A stretch of DNA of 64,000 nt from Trichococcus collinsii (GTDB lineage Bacteria; Bacillota; Bacilli; Lactobacillales; Aerococcaceae): contig NZ_FNQH01000006.1 in the NCBI RefSeq assembly GCF_900107505.1, positions 1 to 64,000 on the forward strand, given 5' to 3'. Of this stretch, positions 61,001 through 64,000 are shown piece after piece. Both the position numbers and the translations under genes were made by a program. Under the pieces are notes generated by a model, which saw nothing but the letters and a program-made list of their open reading frames with translations, did not search any database and was not told where the DNA came from. Within the stretch, counting starts at the first letter, position 1, and each line of letters opens with the position of its first letter.

Positions 61001-61042
61001 AAAACAGCCGGATACACGTCAAATGACGTCTCCGGCTGTTTT
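61001..61042. terminator. Terminator between rpiR and nadA (hairpin copy 1)
   Basis: AAAACAGCCGGA (61001-61012) pairs with TCCGGCTGTTTT (61031-61042), with inner ACGTCA/TGACGT. T-run on both strands, so it serves both convergent genes. A near-copy lies at 62145-62189. Confidence 0.85.
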
Positions 61043-61061
61043 CATTTCAGTATTCATTTTC

Positions 61062-62012
61062 TCATCTAACTAAGTTCAATGAAAGTTCCATCATCTTTTC
61101 CAATGGGCGGAGCGCCTGCTGCATCAATTCTTCATCCATCTTGACTTCCGGTGTCATCGTGTCCATCGCATCATACAATTTCTGTAATGTATTGCGTTTC
61201 ATGCTGCGGCATGTCTGGGTACGTGTCGGCACTAGGAACTCTTTACCCGGAGCCGCCTTCTGCATCTGATGCAAGATGCCCACTTCGGTACAAACGATGT
61301 ATCCAGGCGCATCATTCTTCTTCACCTCATCCAACAACACCTTTGTGCTGCCGACTACATCACCGAGCGCAACAACTTCCGCCTGCGCCTCTGGATGCAC
61401 CAGTACCTTGTAATCCGGATTGGCTTCGATCATCTCCTGGACAGCCGGGACGCGGATTTTGTGGTGCACGCAGCAAAACCCGTCGTGCAGAATGACGTTT
61501 TTCTCCGGCACCTGGCTCTTAATGTACGATCCAAGATTGATATCCGGAATAAAATAGATGTTTTTCTGCGGCAGGCTGCGCACGATCTCCAGGCAATTGG
61601 ACGACGTCACACAAACATCGCTGTGTGCCTTGGTTTCCGCTGTCGTATTCACATACGCGACAACCGCCAAATCATCGTACTGGGCCTTGACACGCTCAAT
61701 TTCATCGGTCGTGATCATATCAGCCATCGGACAACCGGCTTTGATATCCGGCATGATGACCCGCTTGCCCGGACTCAAAATCTTCGCGCTCTCCCCCATG
61801 AAGTTTACCCCGCAGAAACAGATTGTCTGCTGCGGCGTAGTCTTCGCTAATTTCGCCAACTGGTAGCTATCGCCAATGTAGTCTGCCACATCCTGAATTT
61901 CGTCCTGAACGTAGAAATGTGCCAGAACAACGATATCCTTCTCCTGCTTCAACCTCTGTATCCCCGCGACTAATTCCGCGTCGCCCATTTTCGCGTTCAT
62001 CTTCTCCCTCAA
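61062..62012 (-). CDS. nadA: Quinolinate synthase
   Basis: [4Fe-4S] enzyme condensing iminoaspartate with dihydroxyacetone phosphate to quinolinate for NAD synthesis. About 316 residues. The three cluster cysteines lie in ICFCGVNFMGESAKIL, ILHDGFCCVHHKIRVP and TQTCRSMKRNTLQKLY; VLAHFYVQDEIQDVADYIGDS and AVVAYVNTTAETKAHSD are family motifs. The start is ambiguous: TTG at 62012 has GGAGG at 8 nt, ATG at 62018 has it at only 2 nt, and a later ATG (62000) has AGGGAG at 3 nt. No nadB or nadC is adjacent. A NiaR-like operator lies upstream (62044-62065). Confidence 0.93.
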   Translation of the reverse strand: MREKMNAKMGDAELVAGIQRLKQEKDIVVLAHFYVQDEIQDVADYIGDSYQLAKLAKTTPQQTICFCGVNFMGESAKILSPGKRVIMPDIKAGCPMADMITTDEIERVKAQYDDLAVVAYVNTTAETKAHSDVCVTSSNCLEIVRSLPQKNIYFIPDINLGSYIKSQVPEKNVILHDGFCCVHHKIRVPAVQEMIEANPDYKVLVHPEAQAEVVALGDVVGSTKVLLDEVKKNDAPGYIVCTEVGILHQMQKAAPGKEFLVPTRTQTCRSMKRNTLQKLYDAMDTMTPEVKMDEELMQQALRPLEKMMELSLNLVR

Positions 62013-62043
62013 TACCATAACCTCCACGGCCTCACGCCCTTAT

Positions 62044-62098
62044 TGTCTTGACACCTGTAAACACATTAAAGATTATCATGCTGAACAAAACCTGTCAA
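62044..62098 (-). promoter_or_regulatory. nadA promoter with NiaR-like operator
   Basis: -35 TTGACA (62093-62098), 17-bp spacer, -10 TAATCT (62070-62075). Just downstream is a 22-bp dyad with pattern TGTnTTnACAnnTGTnAAnACA (62044-62065), symmetric at all specified positions. It resembles operators of NiaR/YrxA, the niacin-responsive repressor of NAD genes; that assignment is from memory of the motif. Confidence 0.65.
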
Positions 62099-62144
62099 TG
62101 TTCCCTTTCCATCAACCGAGGCCAACCCTTATGCCAAGCTGCAC

Positions 62145-62189
62145 CAAAAAACAGCCAGAAAACGTCGATGACGTCTCCAGCTGTTTTCA
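62145..62189 (-). terminator. Terminator of the 55-residue ORF (hairpin copy 2)
   Basis: On minus AAAACAGCTGGAGACGTC pairs with GACGTTTTCTGGCTGTTTT (rc of 62147-62187), followed by TTTTTTGG. It is highly similar to 61001-61042, including the flanking TTTTCA-TT-AGTATT sequence. Confidence 0.8.
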
Positions 62190-62332
62190 ATTAAGTATTT
62201 TAAATACGTGAGTGCTCCTCTACAGGAAATCACTCAATTTTTTCTGCATCTCATCAGTGCCAATTGGTCGCTTGGGCTAGTCGCGAGTCGGCAATTGTTT
62301 GATCAGCTGCAGAACGCTTCGCTGACCAGTAA

Positions 62333-62500
62333 CTATTGGTTCGATTCAGAGCCACAGATAGTATCCATTTTTTCGGTCATTTCGTCCGTCAGCACATTGC
62401 TGACAAATGCTCCGTAATAGTTTTTCTTCATTTCCATTTCAACTTTGAAATGTTCGCATTCTTGTAAAGTCATATCGTTCATATTAAAGTATTTTTTCAT
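62333..62500 (-). CDS. Small hypothetical protein, 55 residues
   Basis: ATG at 62498-62500 with AAGGAGG 7 nt upstream, an ideal ribosome binding site. The product is MKKYFNMNDMTLQECEHF, then KVEMEMKKNYYGAFVSNVL and TDEMTEKMDTICGSESNQ. It is Met-rich (8 of 55) with two cysteines, mixed charge and no membrane segment. A strong promoter lies 90 bp upstream (TTGACT 62612-62617, 17 bp, TATAAA 62589-62594), and a terminator follows at 62145-62189. I do not recognise a family. The expression signals make it a probable real gene. Confidence 0.7.
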   Translation of the reverse strand: MKKYFNMNDMTLQECEHFKVEMEMKKNYYGAFVSNVLTDEMTEKMDTICGSESNQ

Positions 62501-62617
62501 ATAGGTTCCTCCTTGTTAACAAAACTTATGTAATGGGCCGATAGCCGCTGGGCAACCACAAGGCAGTTGACTGATGAGATGTACTTACTTTATACCGTGA
62601 TTTGTACTCTGAGTCAA
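62501..62617 (-). promoter_or_regulatory. Promoter and ~80-nt leader of the 55-residue ORF
   Basis: TTGACT (62612-62617), 17-bp spacer, TATAAA (62589-62594). The leader 62501-62582 contains GGCT/AGCC-type short dyads (GGGCCGATAGCC region) but no recognised riboswitch. Confidence 0.65.
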
Positions 62618-62671
62618 GAATACTGCTCAGCCAATATTGTTCCAAATGTAGCTTTTCAGTCTATATACTGC

Positions 62672-62718
62672 AAAAAAGCAGGAAGACAGCCTATACCTTA
62701 TAGGATTGTCTTCCTGCT
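62672..62718 (-). terminator. Terminator of the nitroreductase gene
   Basis: GCAGGAAGACA (62678-62688) pairs perfectly with TGTCTTCCTGC (62707-62717); on minus TTTTTTG follows. Confidence 0.88.
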
Positions 62719-62791
62719 GTATTCGTTGTTTTTCTTGTGCACTTTGAGGCGATTCACCGTTCATTCAGGAACCGTTATCCCCTTGAAATAT

Positions 62792-63457
62792 TCAGTCGAT
62801 TACTTCAAGAATCTCATCCAAGGACTGTCTTTTCTTCGGCGTGATTGGTTCATTACGGTAACCCAGACCCAACATATAGGACACGCCGAACGCATCCAGG
62901 TCGACCAGCCCTTTTTCCGACAGGTATTTCTCAACATTGGCTTTGTTGAAGCCTTCAATCGGGCAGCTGTCGATCCCCAGTAATGCGGCGGTAGTCATCA
63001 TATTGGCCATTGCGATGTAGGTCTGCTTGGAGGCCCAATCGTACAAAGTGCGTTCGTCCGTCAATTGCTGGTTGTTCTTTTGGAAATTGTCGAAATACTG
63101 GCTGCGCGGTGAGTCAATCGCAAAGTCCGCGCCGAGCACATCCTCGACGATATGCCGGACATGATCGCTTTCGATCGTCACATTTTTTCGGGCCAACGCG
63201 ATGACGAAATGGCTGGCACCGTTGAGACTGTTTACCGCTCCCGCAGCGATCCCCTTCAAGTCATCCTTGATTGCCTGATTGTTTATCAACAAGAACTTCC
63301 ATGGTTCATATCCGAAGGAACTCGGCGATAAACGGGCCGATTCAATAATCGTTTTCCAATCTTCCTCGGCAATTTTTTTCGTTGGATCGAAGGATTTGGT
63401 CGCATAACGGTTTTGGAAGGCTTCGATGATTTGTGCTCTTAATTCAGGTGTAGACAT
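62792..63457 (-). CDS. NAD(P)H-dependent oxidoreductase, nitroreductase family
   Basis: 221-residue FMN flavoprotein of the NfsB/nitroreductase type: N-terminal FMN-binding RYATKSFDPTKKIAEEDWKTIIESARLSPSSFGYEPWKFLLINN, a middle helical region, YIAMANMMTTAALLGIDSCPIEGFNKANVEKYL, and the C-terminal FGVSYMLGLGYRNEPITPKKRQSLDEIL. Reduces quinones, nitro compounds or similar acceptors; the true substrate is unknown. GAGGAGATCCGTTT precedes the ATG at 63457. It has its own terminator at 62672-62718. Confidence 0.93.
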   Translation of the reverse strand: MSTPELRAQIIEAFQNRYATKSFDPTKKIAEEDWKTIIESARLSPSSFGYEPWKFLLINNQAIKDDLKGIAAGAVNSLNGASHFVIALARKNVTIESDHVRHIVEDVLGADFAIDSPRSQYFDNFQKNNQQLTDERTLYDWASKQTYIAMANMMTTAALLGIDSCPIEGFNKANVEKYLSEKGLVDLDAFGVSYMLGLGYRNEPITPKKRQSLDEILEVID

Positions 63458-63594
63458 AAACGGATCTCCTCACTTCACATGATAATTTTCGCAATAAAAT
63501 CTATATATACAATATACTACTTTTTTATGGCAGAACCGGCAAGGGAGTTGCCTTTTTAGGAATCCAACAATCGGAAGACTGTCCATTCTTCGCC

Positions 63595-63727
63595 ATCTCC
63601 GGTGAAGGGCTGCTTGACGGAGATGGCGCCCTTATGTCGTTACTATACTCCTGCGAAAGGTCTCTCATCGGAGATACCGGAATTTGAATGCCTATTCCCT
63701 CCGGCGAAGCGCCCCTGACCGGAGTTC
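63595..63727. repeat. Array of three 51-bp units with CTCC...GGAG hairpins (array 3)
   Basis: CTCC begins at 63597, 63648 and 63699, exactly 51 bp apart. Unit A is ATCTCCG...CGGAGAT (7-bp stem), unit B CTCC...GGAG (4 bp) and unit C CTCCGG...CCGGAG (6 bp), each with loops of ~14-20 nt starting with GAA or similar. The ~23 bp between hairpins are unrelated. Orientation and sequence match array 1 (34231-34425). It lies between the nitroreductase start and the preceding minus-strand gene. Confidence 0.65.
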
Positions 63728-63752
63728 ATCTCTTTTACCTGTAGCTGAACTG

Positions 63753-64000
63753 TTACTGGTTACCCAGCGGCGAACGTGCAATGCCCATATCGATCTGAGT
63801 TTGCTTTGTGATTTCATTTTTGAGATAAATGATTGGGTTCTGCGCAAAAATGCTGTGAATTGTCTCTTCGATTCCAGCTTTTTTTTCTTCGTCCAAGCGT
63901 CCGTGCAACAAATCCGTAAAATACGCTTCGACCTCGGTAGGATAAAGATTGCCCGCCATCGAGGACAAGCGTGTTGCGCCCAACGCTACTTTTTTGTCCA
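63753..64000 (-). CDS. Unidentified protein, C-terminal part (runs off the window)
   Basis: A minus-strand frame is open from the window edge (64000) to a stop at 63753, giving at least 82 residues: (D)KKVALGATRLSSMAGNLYP, then TEVEAYFTDLLHGRLDEEKK, AGIEETIHSIFAQNPIIYLK and NEITKQTQIDMGIARSPLGNQ. The true start lies outside the window; the first in-window start codons are internal. The fragment is soluble and mixed alpha, with charged helices. I do not recognise the family. Confidence 0.6.
   Translation of the reverse strand, partial: DKKVALGATRLSSMAGNLYPTEVEAYFTDLLHGRLDEEKKAGIEETIHSIFAQNPIIYLKNEITKQTQIDMGIARSPLGNQ

Overview
The window looks like a chromosomal segment of a low-to-mid GC Gram-positive bacterium of the order Lactobacillales. 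The gene content and many family-level resemblances suggest Carnobacteriaceae, perhaps Trichococcus; this is inference, since the 16S fragment at the left edge is too short to place it. Supporting signs are strong AGGAGG ribosome binding sites, sigma-A promoters, T-box and preQ1 leaders, PTS sugar uptake and CcpA-type cre sites.

Layout. 1-96 is the 5' end of a 16S rRNA gene (minus strand), preceded by four evenly spaced promoters. 774-10429 is housekeeping: pgi, an S1-domain protein, cyclophilin, a YuiD-like membrane protein, ferredoxin/flavodoxin-NADP reductase, a PgpA-like protein, and a minus-strand run yunD-yutD-yutF-lit-like. 10580-18108 holds regulators (MarR, two LysR), a RocB-like peptidase paired with an arginine-deiminase-fold enzyme, an HD hydrolase, a SemiSWEET and small membrane proteins. 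18148-29747 is dominated by an 8.8-kb gene for a 2918-residue cyclic beta-1,2-glucan synthase, with a 48-residue lmo0937-type membrane protein upstream and an MgtA-like ATPase downstream. 30199-32761 is an ApbE flavinyltransferase plus a NapH-like ferredoxin with two FMN-binding domains. 34425-36379 is folE-queE-queD behind a preQ1-I riboswitch.

38040-53749 is sugar and redox metabolism: a MerR-controlled aldo/keto reductase; divergent sucrose (scrAB) and alpha-galactosidase (AraC-aga) units; and a GH43-GH42-GPH symporter-ROK kinase cluster with its own AraC regulator. 53979-56886 is an AT-rich patch with a Vat-like acetyltransferase, an XRE regulator and a PatB-like lyase, probably acquired. 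57031-64000 holds aroF behind a T-box, a GH4 glycosidase/RpiR pair, nadA with a NiaR-like operator, a 55-residue small protein, a nitroreductase and an unidentified partial gene.

The least explained structure is a set of intergenic arrays with a ~51-52 bp period (34231-34425, 36989-37196, 63595-63727). Each unit starts with a semi-conserved hairpin followed by unrelated sequence. Other points are two genes whose only well-spaced start codons appear to be AUC or AUU, a ~115-bp long imperfect hairpin at 6115-6232, and a pair of near-identical hairpins flanking nadA.
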